Translations under genes and position numbers: made by a program | Part shown: positions 63,619 to 64,000 of the stretch, piece by piece | How positions within the stretch are numbered: the first letter of the stretch is position 1 | Layout of the letters: each line of letters opens with the position of its first letter | The notes under the pieces: generated by a model | Told to the model about the DNA's origin: nothing | What the model saw: only the letters and a program-made list of their open reading frames with translations | Databases searched by the model: none | Source: Sinorhizobium shofinae | Lineage (GTDB): Bacteria; Pseudomonadota; Alphaproteobacteria; Rhizobiales; Rhizobiaceae | Direction: 5' to 3' | DNA length: 64,000 nucleotides | Assembly: GCA_001704765.1 (NCBI GenBank) | Contig: MBFK01000061.1 | Coordinates: 186,001 to 250,000, forward strand

Positions 63619-64000
63619 ATGGCGAGCAGAAAATCAGGGCAGCGGATCGAACCTTCCTTCAGCGATTACGATGAAGACGACGACGCTCTGCGCGTCGACG
63701 CGAGCGATCGCGTAGGCGGTGGCGGGCGCAAGGCCAAGCGCGCGCGGCCGAGCGGCAAAGGCGGGCGCGAGACGCGCGGCAGGCGTGCCGGCAGAGGCGG
63801 GTCCGGCGGCGGCTTCTTCGGGCTGGTGCGGCGGCTTGCCTATTGGTGCGTCGTGCTCGGCATCTGGGGGGCGATCGGCGTCGGCGGGCTGGTGCTCTAC
63901 TATGGCGCACGCATGCCGAGCGCGACGAGCTGGTCGATCCCCGACCGTCCGCCGAACGTCAAGATCCTCGCCGTCAACGGCGACATCATCGCCAATCGCG
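63619..64000 (+). CDS. Class A penicillin-binding protein, N-terminus only
   Basis: 127 residues are visible. A cytoplasmic region rich in Arg, Gly and Ser follows MASRKSGQRIEPSFSDYDED. A single membrane helix is near 80-100 (LAYWCVVLGIWGAIGVGGLV). The opening of the periplasmic part then reads MPSATSWSIPDRPPNVKILA and NGDIIAN, typical just before the glycosyltransferase domain of PBP1-type enzymes. The catalytic domains are outside the window. Confidence 0.82.
   Translation, partial: MASRKSGQRIEPSFSDYDEDDDALRVDASDRVGGGGRKAKRARPSGKGGRETRGRRAGRGGSGGGFFGLVRRLAYWCVVLGIWGAIGVGGLVLYYGARMPSATSWSIPDRPPNVKILAVNGDIIANR

Noticed and set aside
1-64000. CRISPR array or IS element
   Set aside because: No regularly spaced direct repeats and no transposase-like protein were found. 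The dispersed repeats are palindromic intergenic elements.

Overview
The window reads as a GC-rich alphaproteobacterial chromosome, almost certainly a Sinorhizobium/Ensifer (S. meliloti or S. medicae-like) strain. This rests on gene content and order, many copies of a rhizobial two-palindrome intergenic repeat of the RIME1 type, two recognisable rhizobial trans-sRNA genes (alpha-r7 next to polA, and an alpha-r14/NfeR1-like RNA with three CCTCCTCCC loops), and near-consensus CTTG-type promoters. No prophage, IS transposase, integrase or CRISPR array was seen. It is core chromosome with small signs of local decay.

Positions 1-11.3 kb hold the conserved translation/RNA cluster on the minus strand: rimP-nusA-ylxR-infB, a terminator, rbfA-truB, an inserted HWE-family sensor kinase, rpsO, and pnp cut by the window edge. 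rimP is preceded by a good promoter and an attenuator-like hairpin. From 11.5 to 24 kb come an MFS exporter, a lytic transglycosylase, recR, a LysE exporter, the ybaB-dnaX pair, the 4.5S SRP RNA, a HIT protein, nudC, a WYL regulator with a VOC protein, a DUF1127 micro-protein, pheA, kdsB and the membrane cytochrome cycM. From 24 to 34.5 kb are ilvE, an AEC permease, small stress-type proteins, a YedK/HMCES-type protein, an ABC-F ATPase, a small Tat-like secreted protein, tRNA-Ser(GGA), msrA, a BMP-type binding protein, slyX and a CysZ/EI24 membrane protein.

From 34.8 to 48.2 kb is an amino-sugar region. Amidase, ROK kinase and cutC form one operon that converges on nagA, a SIS-type GlcN-6-P deaminase, a GntR regulator and a BadF-type sugar kinase. 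Divergent to these runs murQ with an ABC sugar importer (binding protein, two permeases, an embedded Gfo/Idh oxidoreductase, ATPase). Together they can import an N-acetylated amino sugar, phosphorylate it, remove a lactyl ether if it is MurNAc, deacetylate and deaminate it to fructose-6-phosphate. Two inverted copies of a direct-repeat operator lie in the divergent promoter region and are the likely GntR sites.

From 48.3 to 53.6 kb lies an RND efflux operon with its TetR regulator (smeAB-smeR) and a palindrome over the promoter. The right end holds polA, the alpha-r7 sRNA, a MarR regulator, an M20 peptidase, a small membrane-protein gene apparently split by a RIME copy, a YbhN-type membrane protein, a secreted hypothetical protein, a DMT exporter, the alpha-r14-like sRNA, a frameshifted T4 endonuclease V (DenV)-like gene, and the start of a class A penicillin-binding protein.
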